Source: Pseudoalteromonas sp. XI10
Lineage (GTDB): Bacteria; Pseudomonadota; Gammaproteobacteria; Enterobacterales; Alteromonadaceae
Direction: 5' to 3'
Assembly (NCBI RefSeq): GCF_001469895.1
Contig: NZ_LOPY01000026.1
Coordinates: forward strand, 1 to 64,000
Length of the DNA: 64,000 bases
The notes beneath the pieces were generated by a model. The model did not search any database. It had not been told where the DNA came from and saw only the letters and a list, made by a program, of their open reading frames with translations. The position numbers were made by a program, and so were the translations under genes. This document shows, in pieces, positions 17,440 through 25,326 of this stretch (its first letter is position 1; every line of letters starts with the position of its first letter).

Positions 17440-17951
17440 ATTTTATTAAGTCTTTATTACTTCATCTGGGATGAATTAACGTTGTCGCTTTTTTATTATG
17501 TTGAATGAGTTTTTTGATTGCTGCAAGAGGGGGAAGCCTTGCCAGCTATGGCTTTAAGCCTATGACTACTAAGATCATTTTGGTGGTGAAATTAAATGGC
17601 TTTGTTTAAGCTACTGATAAGTCGTTTATAAGCTTATTATCAAATCTGAGCTTTTTGGTGGTGTATTAGTATGTTTTGGGTACTAAACTTTTTTAAATTT
17701 TTTTAAATTTTTTTAAATAAAACTTTTTAAAGATTTTTGTGTACTTTTTATAAATTCTTTGTAAGTTCATCAAAATTCAATACTTTTCTTCGTTCTACCG
17801 TTAAATTTATTTTTGCCAATGCTGTTTATTATTTTTGAACAAAAAGTGTTCATTATCTTTGGTGTTGTACGAAAAATGACCCGGCTTTACGCTAAGTCAT
17901 TATTTAGTTTCTATATGCTCTTTCAGTATACTTTTCGGATGAGTATTTAGC
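17440..17951. other. AT-rich gap between the two integrase genes
   Basis: About 510 bases without a gene. TTTTTTAAA is repeated three times around 17691-17718, suggesting bendable promoter-proximal DNA upstream of integrase A. A hairpin AATGAC/GTCATT near 17876-17902, downstream of integrase B, may be its terminator. Confidence 0.5.
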
Positions 17952-19610
17952 TTAAACAGCAATATCATCAAGGTAACTTTCGATTACAGTTCTACCATCT
18001 TTAGTCAGAATTAACTCTTTAACTGATTTTCCTGTATCACCAAAAGGCTGATTTATGAATTGAATGTATGCACCTTTATGGACAAGAGATGCTTTTATTC
18101 GCTCTCTTAGCGCTTTTTTATGTTCCTTATCTTTGATTATTTTTTGTTGGTTTACCTGAAATGCTGTAGGCCTTAACTCTAAGCTTTGAAACTCATGGAC
18201 TCGTTTTAAAATGCTGACCTCGTGTAACTTAAATACATTGAACTTAAGTTTTGTTGAAGTGCCGTAGAGCTCTTCAGATTTATCGTAGTTAAGCCCATTC
18301 GGATCATCAGACTTTCTCAAATGATGAAGTGCTAAACGGGTTAAGTCTTCTGCATGCTTAAAGTGGTAGCCGTTTGATACCATCAGCTCTTTTGTATTGG
18401 ATTTAAAGAAGCTTCTACACATAGTACAAAATGCACCCGCAGAGCCTTTCATTACAATTTGTTCGATATCACCTTTTACTGCATCAAATGGAGAATAGTC
18501 TTTGATAATTTTATCGAGGGAGCGTTTAGAAAATTGCTTCATAGGGTCGCGTGGTTGCAGAAAAATGAACTCTTGATTGCAATTAGGTCGTGCCGATTCC
18601 ATCCATGCCCTTTGTTCAAGGATAATAGTACGCATCATTTTTGTTAGTGGGAGTCTGTATTCTTTTTGGTTTTTCATTTCACCACGTACACCTACGATGG
18701 ATGACGGAAAAGTTATTAAGGTCGGAAAGGTAATGCTATTCAGCCATGACCATTTCATTTGAGGAATGTTGATAGGCCTCAAGCCCGTTAAAATCATAAA
18801 CCTGGCTGCGTTCTTCTGGTGAATGCATGGCGTAGTTGCAAGGTTGATCCACAACTCTGCAATTGAATCTAAGTCAGTGTAGGCTTGGCACGGGCGGGGA
18901 GTATCAACTCGATCCGAAACATAATAATCATCAATGTCAGCAGCAGGATTACGGCCATTGTTAAACTTATTTTTGGCAAACTTCCATATACGCCTTATTT
19001 GAGCAAATAGCTCAATGGCTTGGTTATTGGATTCGCTAGCAATAATTTTATCAATGATTCGCTCAAGATCCCCTGCCGTAATACTTTGAAATCTCGTTTT
19101 CAGATTAAAGTATTGCTTAAGTTTTTTTACTCTGCACTTATATGTTCTCAATGAACCGGCTGCAAACTTTGTGGGTGCGAGTAAATGTCGGTTTGTCAGG
19201 TTCTGCTCATATTCTTTAAAAATAGTGTTTAAATCGGCGAATATCGTTCTTCCCTCCAATATCGTTTTCGTAAGCTCTCTTGCTTTTGCAATGGTGAGTT
19301 CTGGTAACTCCCCTAGCTTTACGTTTCGGATCTCTAACTTTTTCGGGAAATTAGAATAGAAGATGACCTTACCTTTTGGGGTGAATACGAGCCGTAAATT
19401 GTGTTGTTGCTCATATTTAGACAAACGAACCAAGGGCTTATTTTTAATCCCTTGTTTTAAAGCAACTTTTCTCTCAAAATTTGAAATTATTTGAATCGCA
19501 GTAACACACTTTTTTATGTACAACATTGAAAAAGGTGCCTTCGTCTCTTTCCAAACTGCTTTTGCTTTGATGTATTCGGCTTTTGTTATGGGTTTATTCG
19601 TGTTTTTCAT
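17952..19610 (-). CDS. Divergent tyrosine recombinase (integrase), copy B
   Basis: A 552-residue homologue of copy A with the same domain order. Catalytic candidates are R278 (TGLRP), K313 (MKNQKEYRLPL), R399 (TMCRSFF), H429/H430 (LALHHLRK) and Y442 (GLNYDKSEELYG). It has a basic C-terminal extension of about 90 residues that copy A lacks. As the outermost island gene facing the ferredoxin gene, it is the better candidate for the enzyme acting at the right junction. A perfect FNR-type palindrome lies 43 bases upstream of the start codon. The absence of the usual H-x-x-R histidine in both copies argues for a distinct subfamily, not random decay. Confidence 0.75.
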   Translation of the reverse strand: MKNTNKPITKAEYIKAKAVWKETKAPFSMLYIKKCVTAIQIISNFERKVALKQGIKNKPLVRLSKYEQQHNLRLVFTPKGKVIFYSNFPKKLEIRNVKLGELPELTIAKARELTKTILEGRTIFADLNTIFKEYEQNLTNRHLLAPTKFAAGSLRTYKCRVKKLKQYFNLKTRFQSITAGDLERIIDKIIASESNNQAIELFAQIRRIWKFAKNKFNNGRNPAADIDDYYVSDRVDTPRPCQAYTDLDSIAELWINLATTPCIHQKNAARFMILTGLRPINIPQMKWSWLNSITFPTLITFPSSIVGVRGEMKNQKEYRLPLTKMMRTIILEQRAWMESARPNCNQEFIFLQPRDPMKQFSKRSLDKIIKDYSPFDAVKGDIEQIVMKGSAGAFCTMCRSFFKSNTKELMVSNGYHFKHAEDLTRLALHHLRKSDDPNGLNYDKSEELYGTSTKLKFNVFKLHEVSILKRVHEFQSLELRPTAFQVNQQKIIKDKEHKKALRERIKASLVHKGAYIQFINQPFGDTGKSVKELILTKDGRTVIESYLDDIAV

Positions 19611-19652
19611 TTCTCTAAAACTCAGGTTTATTAAGCCCTGTAGGCCTGTCGT

Positions 19653-19666
19653 TTGATCTAGATCAA
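19653..19666. promoter_or_regulatory. FNR/Anr-type box
   Basis: TTGATCTAGATCAA is a perfect match to the FNR consensus TTGAT-N4-ATCAA. It is 43 bases upstream of integrase B and about 190 bases upstream of the ferredoxin gene. Which gene it controls, if any, is not clear. Confidence 0.5.
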
Positions 19667-19761
19667 CAAAATTTAGAGTGGGGTAAAGTAGAATGCGCGA
19701 CCGCTTTTGTAACGGCTGCTCATAAACAGAGTGTGCTACGAATTGTGTTATTATTTATCGA

Positions 19762-19794
19762 ATATTTTTCAAACTAAGCTTGTTTGAAAAATAT
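19762..19794. promoter_or_regulatory. Long inverted repeat upstream of the ferredoxin gene
   Basis: Perfect 13-base arms ATATTTTTCAAAC / GTTTGAAAAATAT around TAAGCTT. It could be an operator, a terminator or part of an attachment site near the island edge. Confidence 0.4.
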
Positions 19795-19857
19795 ATGTGT
19801 TACATACCGACTCATGTAACTATCTGTTTTATAGTGATTTATGTTCGAGGTCATTAA

Positions 19858-20112
19858 ATGGCATTACTCATCAATAACAAATGTATTAACTGTGATATGT
19901 GTGATCCGGAGTGCCCGAATGAAGCTATTTATATGGGCGCGAAGATATATCAAATAGACCCAAATAAATGTACGGAGTGTGTTGGACATTACGATAACCC
20001 TACATGTGTTAGTGTGTGTCCTATTGATTGCATTAAGCCAGATCCAAATCATCGTGAAACTTTAGATGAGTTGGCTGAGAAATACGTTAAATTGACCTCC
20101 CAAGCTTCTTAG
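19858..20112 (+). CDS. yfhL: YfhL-family 4Fe-4S ferredoxin
   Basis: An 84-residue electron carrier with two 4Fe-4S cluster motifs. The first has C9, C12, C15 and C19 (CINCDMCDPECP). The second has the widened spacing typical of the Allochromatium-type or YfhL family, with C38, C41, C50, C54 and C58 (CTECVGHYDNPTCVSVCP). Length and motif spacing match the family. The ATG has GAGGT upstream. It is the first ordinary chromosomal gene to the right of the integrase pair, so the island was probably inserted upstream of it. Its redox partners cannot be deduced here. Confidence 0.9.
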   Translation: MALLINNKCINCDMCDPECPNEAIYMGAKIYQIDPNKCTECVGHYDNPTCVSVCPIDCIKPDPNHRETLDELAEKYVKLTSQAS

Positions 20113-20220
20113 TTAAATTACTTTTCTTAATTCTTTTTGCTTATCTTAAAGTAGCGCCCTGCGATAATTGTTCTACAATTTTATGAACAACAACACGTTA
20201 ATAAAAAATCAGGGCGTTTT

Positions 20221-21540
20221 ATGTGGTTTAGTAAATCCTTACAGGCTGAAATTGATGCGTTAAAAGCTGAGCTTTATCCACTAAAAGATCTCACTTCTGG
20301 TATTGATGAAGAGATGTTAGTGCTTAGGCTGCGTGCAGATGGCACAATGGCTTATATTAACCAGAATTTTTTAGATGAATTAGGCTACTCGCACAACCAG
20401 CTAATTGACTCGCCCTTCCAAGATATTATTACTGAACAATCTCGAAATACTGACCAGTTTAAAGACTTAAAAAACGCCATTGAAAATCAACAGCATGGAG
20501 TAGGGCACTTACAAATAACTCGCTATGACGGCAAGCTTGAGTGGCTCCGTTTGATTGCACACCCGGTACACACAGAGCAAGGTGAGCTCAATTACTTCGC
20601 TATTTACGGCACTGTGCTTACCGATGCCATTTCTACTTCTCGTGAACAGCGCGACACTATAAATGCCATCTATCGCTCGATGGCGGTTATTGAGTTTGAC
20701 TTAGAGGGTAAGGTTATTAACGCAAATGAACCGTTTTTAGAGAGCATGGGTTATAAAAAAGAAGAGATACTAGGTAAGCACCATAGTATGTTTTGTGAAC
20801 CTGAACTGGCTGAGTCAGTTGAGTATGAGAAGTTTTGGCAGCGCTTAAGACGTGGTGAGTTTGTTGTTGATCGCTTTAAACGTGTTGACCGTCATGGCAA
20901 TGAAGTGTGGCTTGAAGCTTCATACAACCCCATTTCAAATGATTTTGGTGAGCTTTACAAGGTGATGAAGTTTGCCACTGTGATCACTGAGCAAGTTAAT
21001 CGTGAACAGGCAATTTCACAAGCGGCCGAAATTGCGTATGGCACATCAACAGAGACTGATAGACTCGCTCAACAAGGGGCTGAGGTGTTACAAAACACCA
21101 TGACGGTGATGAATGAATTAGCCCAGCAGATGGAGCAAGCAGCCCAAGAGATTTCAGCCCTCGATAAACAGTCACAACAAATTGCAGCCATTGTGCAAAG
21201 TATTAGTAGTATTGCGGAGCAAACGAACTTGCTGGCGCTAAACGCAGCAATTGAAGCTGCCCGTGCCGGTGAGCAAGGTCGAGGTTTTGCGGTGGTGGCT
21301 GATGAAGTCAGACAGCTTGCTTCAAGAACCTCAAAAGCCACCGAAGAAATTGTTGAAGTAGTAAATAATAATCAGTCACTTACGCAAAATACGGTAAAGG
21401 TTATTGAGCAAGGTAAGGTGAAAGCTGAGCAAGGCGTGTCTTTATCAAATGAGTCTGGTCAAGTGATGGAAGACATACAACACGGTGCCCAGCAAGTGGT
21501 TGATGCAGTAGGGCAATTTGCTAATCAACTGAATCACTAA
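20221..21540 (+). CDS. Soluble PAS-PAS methyl-accepting chemotaxis protein (BdlA-like)
   Basis: A 439-residue protein without membrane segments. It has a short N-terminal helix (MWFSKSLQ), PAS domains at about 25-130 and 150-255, and an MCP signalling domain (about 275-439) with the highly conserved hairpin tip [20 protein letters not shown]. The layout and the MWFSK start match BdlA-type cytoplasmic chemoreceptors, which sense redox or cofactor state and affect motility or biofilm dispersal. Heme or FAD binding cannot be decided from sequence. A paralogue lies at 27114-28430. The AGGG ribosome binding site can pair with CGCCCTG at 20155-20161. Confidence 0.9.
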   Translation: MWFSKSLQAEIDALKAELYPLKDLTSGIDEEMLVLRLRADGTMAYINQNFLDELGYSHNQLIDSPFQDIITEQSRNTDQFKDLKNAIENQQHGVGHLQITRYDGKLEWLRLIAHPVHTEQGELNYFAIYGTVLTDAISTSREQRDTINAIYRSMAVIEFDLEGKVINANEPFLESMGYKKEEILGKHHSMFCEPELAESVEYEKFWQRLRRGEFVVDRFKRVDRHGNEVWLEASYNPISNDFGELYKVMKFATVITEQVNREQAISQAAEIAYGTSTETDRLAQQGAEVLQNTMTVMNELAQQMEQAAQEISALDKQSQQIAAIVQSISSIAEQTNLLALNAAIEAARAGEQGRGFAVVADEVRQLASRTSKATEEIVEVVNNNQSLTQNTVKVIEQGKVKAEQGVSLSNESGQVMEDIQHGAQQVVDAVGQFANQLNH

Positions 21541-21572
21541 TCTTTGTAATACCAGGTTTTAAGCCGAGTAAA

Positions 21573-21824
21573 CTATCTATGTTTATATTGGGTTTTACAA
21601 TAACCACGGGATATATCTGGATGGCGTAGTTTTAAGTGTTTGGTTTGCCTACCCGCTGCGCGTTTTCGCCAAAGTTTAAAACTCGAGCTTGTTAATTGCT
21701 CACGCATTAGCGCGATAACGCTTTTTTCATTTAAACCAAACTGTTGGTTTATTGCTTCAAACGGGGTTCTGTCTTCCCACGCCATCTCTATGATGCGTGA
21801 TATTTCATGATCTAAGTGCTGCAT
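21573..21824 (-). CDS. TIGR03643/DUF2805 family protein
   Basis: An 83-residue basic protein with the family pattern RIIEMAWEDRTPFEAI, FGLNEKSVIALMR, SSFKLWRKRAAGR and KHLKLR. This conserved small family has unknown function. Its helix-turn-helix-like centre (FEAINQQFGLNEKSVIALMR) suggests nucleic-acid binding. Length is normal for the family. It stands alone, convergent with the chemoreceptor gene on its right-hand side in reading direction, and is about 45 bases from the end of the LysR gene. Confidence 0.8.
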   Translation of the reverse strand: MQHLDHEISRIIEMAWEDRTPFEAINQQFGLNEKSVIALMREQLTSSSFKLWRKRAAGRQTKHLKLRHPDISRGYCKTQYKHR

Positions 21825-21869
21825 TACGGCTCCTTTTTGTAGCTTATACGTATTTGCAGCAGATTTAGA

Positions 21870-22754
21870 TTATAAGATATCGTGTTGCCAGTGCTCTGCT
21901 AAAAAGTCGATGAACGCTCTCACCACATTTTGTTGGAAGTTACGCGATAAATACACCGCCCATAAGTGAGAGCCCATAGTAGTGTGCTCTGGCAGTACTT
22001 TTACAAGCTCACCTGATGCCAAATAGTCATTGGCGAGATCGCAAGGTAGGTGAGCAATCCCCATTCCTTGTTTTGCTGCTTTTAAAAGCACGCCCATATC
22101 GTTGGCAACAATGTTGCCCTTAACCGTGACTTTTTGTGTGTTGTCGTCGTGTTGAAATTGCCAAATAGTGTGTTTGTTGTGAATAAGGCAATTATGTGCA
22201 GTTAAGTCACTGGGCTCATTAATTGGTAGGTTCGCAGCTAAATAATCGTTAGAAGCACATACTGCGGTTGCGATATACATTAGCTTACGGGCAATAAGAC
22301 CTTCATCGGGCTGGTGGATGTAACGCAAAGCGATATCAACGCGGTCATCAACCAGCTGCGATAAACTATCAGAAAGTAACAGTTCAAAGCGCGTCTGAGG
22401 ATGGCGCTTGGTGAACACTTCAATGGCATCAAACAGTTTATGTTGGCCAAGCCCAATCGGAGAGGCAACTCGAATGGTACCTACCAATTCGTTGTTATGG
22501 CTGTGTGCTCGGCTTTGTAAATCAGACACTTGATTTAATATTTGCTGGCAATAGCTAAGGGCTTCTTCGCCTTGAAGGGTCAAACTTACTTTGCGTGTTG
22601 TGCGATGAAACAACCTTAAATTTAGCCACTTTTCTATATCTTGAATATGTCTAGAAACTTGTAATCGGCTTAGACCTAAATGCTCCGCAGCCTGAGTAAA
22701 GCTGCCGGTACGGGCAACTTCGACAAAGCTAGTAATTGAATTGAGTTTATCCAT
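21870..22754 (-). CDS. LysR-family transcriptional regulator
   Basis: 294 residues from the preferred ATG at 22754 (MDKLNSITSFVEVARTGSF). It has the standard N-terminal helix-turn-helix (residues about 1-60, FTQAAEHLGLSRLQVSRHI), a linker helix, and a periplasmic-binding-protein-like effector domain (about 90-290). The CrgA/AaeR-like subgroup is likely from the GTIRVASPIGLG segment. It is divergent from the NAD(P)-binding gene at 22857, with about 100 bases between them, the usual arrangement of a LysR regulator and its target. The effector is unknown. Confidence 0.9.
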   Translation of the reverse strand: MDKLNSITSFVEVARTGSFTQAAEHLGLSRLQVSRHIQDIEKWLNLRLFHRTTRKVSLTLQGEEALSYCQQILNQVSDLQSRAHSHNNELVGTIRVASPIGLGQHKLFDAIEVFTKRHPQTRFELLLSDSLSQLVDDRVDIALRYIHQPDEGLIARKLMYIATAVCASNDYLAANLPINEPSDLTAHNCLIHNKHTIWQFQHDDNTQKVTVKGNIVANDMGVLLKAAKQGMGIAHLPCDLANDYLASGELVKVLPEHTTMGSHLWAVYLSRNFQQNVVRAFIDFLAEHWQHDIL

Positions 22755-22856
22755 TGGTATCTTCAAGTGAAACAATGTGTATCTATATAGTGTATTTATC
22801 AGCAATTAGTGAACAAGTAAACTGCAATCATTGAAACAAACAACGGAGAATTCCTT

Positions 22857-23486
22857 ATGAAATTAGCAGTTATTGGCGCAACAGGTTGGATTGGCAGCCA
22901 CATTACTTCAGAAGCAATCGCACGTGGTCATCAAGTAAATGCATTAGTTAGAGACGCAGCTAAAGTAACCCAAGATAACGTTACTGTGACTGAATTTGAT
23001 TTAACTAAAGACGATATCGCAACTGCAGCTGCAGGTAGTGATGTTGTTATTGCTGCAATTGGTGGTCGTGCTTTAGGTAACCATGAAATTGTGGCAAATA
23101 CAGCAAAACAATTACTAAACGCACTTGCAGGTACTAACACACGCATTCTATGGGTGGGCGGTGCAGGTAGCTTAGAAGTCGCACCCGGTGTAACACTGGT
23201 ATCAAGCCCAGATTTTCCTACTGAATACAAAGCAGAAGCCATTGCTCAAGGTGAGGCACTTGATGTGTTTAGAGCCTCAACAGTAGATACAGCTTGGACC
23301 TTTGTATCACCCGCAGCGGTAATCTACCCAGGGGAGTCAGAAGGCCCGTACCGTGTTGGTGGCGACAGCTTCTTTACTGATGCAAACGGCGAAAGCAAAA
23401 TATCAGTCACTGATTATGCTAAAGCGATGCTTGATGAAGCACAATCAGCAGCTCATTTAAATCAACGTATTAGTATTGCTTACTAA
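22857..23486 (+). CDS. NAD(P)-binding oxidoreductase (NmrA/BVR-B-like SDR)
   Basis: A 209-residue atypical short-chain dehydrogenase. It has a Rossmann start KLAVIGATGWIGSHIT (GxTGxxG) and the VIAAIGGRALGNHE and ILWVGGAGSLEV strands. The C-terminal substrate part contains WTFVSPAAVIYPGE. It lacks the YxxxK catalytic pair, like the NmrA and biliverdin-reductase-B-like 'NAD(P)H-binding' proteins. A GGAGA ribosome binding site precedes the ATG. It is divergent from, and probably controlled by, the LysR gene. Proteins of this type respond to redox stress, and the substrate cannot be predicted. Confidence 0.85.
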   Translation: MKLAVIGATGWIGSHITSEAIARGHQVNALVRDAAKVTQDNVTVTEFDLTKDDIATAAAGSDVVIAAIGGRALGNHEIVANTAKQLLNALAGTNTRILWVGGAGSLEVAPGVTLVSSPDFPTEYKAEAIAQGEALDVFRASTVDTAWTFVSPAAVIYPGESEGPYRVGGDSFFTDANGESKISVTDYAKAMLDEAQSAAHLNQRISIAY

Positions 23487-23554
23487 TAGCGAGTCTTTCT
23501 TCAGGCTCATAAAATGGTATTCTTTAGCGATGTGTTAAGTTACCAATTTAATTT

Positions 23555-24577
23555 ATGAGCCTGTTATTTTCTATTGCACTTGCAACCATACCTGCCTTAC
23601 CTGAACCCGTCGCGAACAATGCTGTTGCCAAAGTTGTTATTGATGAACAAGCCTACTTCCTAAGCTTTATGGGCTTGAGCTCAGGCAAAGCACATACCGA
23701 TGTTCACAATAAAGTGTGGGTCCTTAAAGTGGGCGATAAGGCGTGGCAAACAGCTAAAGCTGTGCCAAGTACATTGCCCCTTACTGGTCGTTTGGCGAGT
23801 ACCGCAGTGGGTGTGGGTAAGCATGCCTATGTATTTGGTGGGTATACCGTTAGCGCCGATCATCAAGAAATCTCTACACCCGATGTATATCGCTATGATG
23901 TGCTCTCTAATTCCTATACGCAACTTGCCAATATGCCAGTACCGGTGGATGATAGCGTGGCGCTTTCGTACCAGCAGCGTTATATCTATTTAGTCAGTGG
24001 TTGGCATAACGATGGTAATGTTAACCTTGTACAAGTGTATGATACGCATACAGATACTTGGCAACAGGCTTCGCCATTTTTAGGTCAACCGGTGTTTGGT
24101 CAAGCGGCGGCAATTAGTGGAAACACTATTTTGGTGTGTGATGGCGTTAAAACACAGGCGAATGCCGATAAACGTCGTTCTTTTGCTGCGGTTGCACAGT
24201 GTTTAAAAGGCACAATTGATGCTGATAACCCATTAAAGATAGATTGGCGTACCGTGCCACACCCAACAGGTGTTGCCCATTACCGTATGGCAGCAACCAG
24301 TTTTAATGGCGACATTTATATGATGGGCGGCTCTGATAACCCATACAACTACAATGGTATGGGGTACGATAGCAAACCTGCGCCAGCGAGTGATCATGTT
24401 TGGCGCTTTGATGTTGATAAAAACACGTGGCAAGTAATGCCAAAAGCCGATACCGCGAGCATGGATCATCGAGGTTTATTAGAGTACCAAGGAAGTTTGT
24501 ATCGTCTTGGTGGTATGGATAATAATCAACAAGTGACAGCCGATGCACTTGGTTACAAGGTAAAGTTATCTCTATGA
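23555..24577 (+). CDS. Kelch-repeat protein
   Basis: A 340-residue protein with a weak N-terminal signal-like hydrophobic stretch and six kelch-type beta-propeller blades. Blade motifs include AYVFGGYT, YIYLVSGW, IYMMGGSD and LYRLGGMD, with W residues at blade ends (DKAWQ, TDTWQ, KNTWQ). Bacterial relatives include sialic-acid mutarotase NanM and galactose-oxidase-like propellers, but no copper ligands or NanM-specific motifs are evident. Its stop overlaps the next start (ATGA), so it is translationally coupled to the sirtuin gene. Function unknown. Confidence 0.8.
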   Translation: MSLLFSIALATIPALPEPVANNAVAKVVIDEQAYFLSFMGLSSGKAHTDVHNKVWVLKVGDKAWQTAKAVPSTLPLTGRLASTAVGVGKHAYVFGGYTVSADHQEISTPDVYRYDVLSNSYTQLANMPVPVDDSVALSYQQRYIYLVSGWHNDGNVNLVQVYDTHTDTWQQASPFLGQPVFGQAAAISGNTILVCDGVKTQANADKRRSFAAVAQCLKGTIDADNPLKIDWRTVPHPTGVAHYRMAATSFNGDIYMMGGSDNPYNYNGMGYDSKPAPASDHVWRFDVDKNTWQVMPKADTASMDHRGLLEYQGSLYRLGGMDNNQQVTADALGYKVKLSL

Positions 24578-25293
24578 ATATACTCTATATTACTGGGGCG
24601 GGTGTGAGTGCGGCTAGCGGTATACCGACCTTTCGTGGCGAAGATGGTTATTGGACCATTGGCAGCAAAAATTATACGCCGATGGAAATGGCAACGCGTG
24701 CTATGTACGAAAATAATCCCCGCGAATTTTTAGCTTGGTATTATCATCGTTTTGCAACCTATCGCCATCACGGTCCCAATGAAGTGCATCATTGGTTGAG
24801 TGATAAAAATCTCATTACGCAAAATATCGATGGTCTTGATGGCAAAGCAGGTAACACCGATTTTATTGCTATTCATGGTCGCTTAGATCAAATGACACTG
24901 TTTCACCATCAAGGTGACGATGTGATGGCTTTTAACGCGCCGTGGGATAATGTCAACGAAGACAACCTCCACAACTCCTTGCTTGAGGTGTTCAATATTG
25001 ATAATGAAAGCCCTAAGCTTAACGAATCGTTCAAGCCTTACGTGTTGTTATTTGACGAATACTACACTGAACTTTATCGAATTTCAGAGGCGCAACAGCG
25101 CATGCTCGATGCTGATAAAATCGTCTTTATCGGCACCTCATTTAGCGTCAATATTACCCAAATGGCACTCGATATTGCACGCAGTCAAGGCACGCCAATT
25201 GAGGTGGTTGACCCGGATCCTGCTCATGTATTTCATCCTAATGTGACATATCACAAAATGACTGCACTTGAGTATGTTCAGCAGCAAGGGTAA
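24574..25293 (+). CDS. Sir2-family NAD-dependent deacylase lacking zinc cysteines
   Basis: A 239-residue sirtuin. NAD-binding motifs are present: GAGVSAASGIPTFRG (residues about 8-22), TQNIDGLDG, catalytic His in IHGRLDQ, GTSFSVN and VVDPDP. The protein contains no cysteine at all, so the usual Cys4 zinc module between the two domains is missing. That segment is replaced by LFHHQGDDVMAFNAPWD. It is coupled by an ATGA overlap to the kelch gene. It may deacylate, ADP-ribosylate or hydrolyse NAD; sequence does not decide. A terminator follows directly. Confidence 0.85.
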   Translation: MNILYITGAGVSAASGIPTFRGEDGYWTIGSKNYTPMEMATRAMYENNPREFLAWYYHRFATYRHHGPNEVHHWLSDKNLITQNIDGLDGKAGNTDFIAIHGRLDQMTLFHHQGDDVMAFNAPWDNVNEDNLHNSLLEVFNIDNESPKLNESFKPYVLLFDEYYTELYRISEAQQRMLDADKIVFIGTSFSVNITQMALDIARSQGTPIEVVDPDPAHVFHPNVTYHKMTALEYVQQQG

Positions 25294-25324
25294 AAATAAG
25301 GCGCTTATATTAAGCGCCTTATTT
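25294..25324. terminator. Bidirectional terminator
   Basis: Perfect 14-base stem AAATAAGGCGCTTA / TAAGCGCCTTATTT with a three-base loop. It lies between the sirtuin gene and the convergent esterase gene. Confidence 0.9.
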
Positions 25325-25326
25325 GA

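Noticed and set aside
15853..19610. Integron integrase IntI
   Set aside because: The two recombinases are longer than IntI, lack its typical insert and carry a divergent H-x-x-R box, so they are better treated as island integrases.
1..19860. Direct repeats (attL/attR) bounding the island
   Set aside because: I compared the regions around 147-284 and 19611-19857 by eye and found no convincing shared core; the boundaries remain open.
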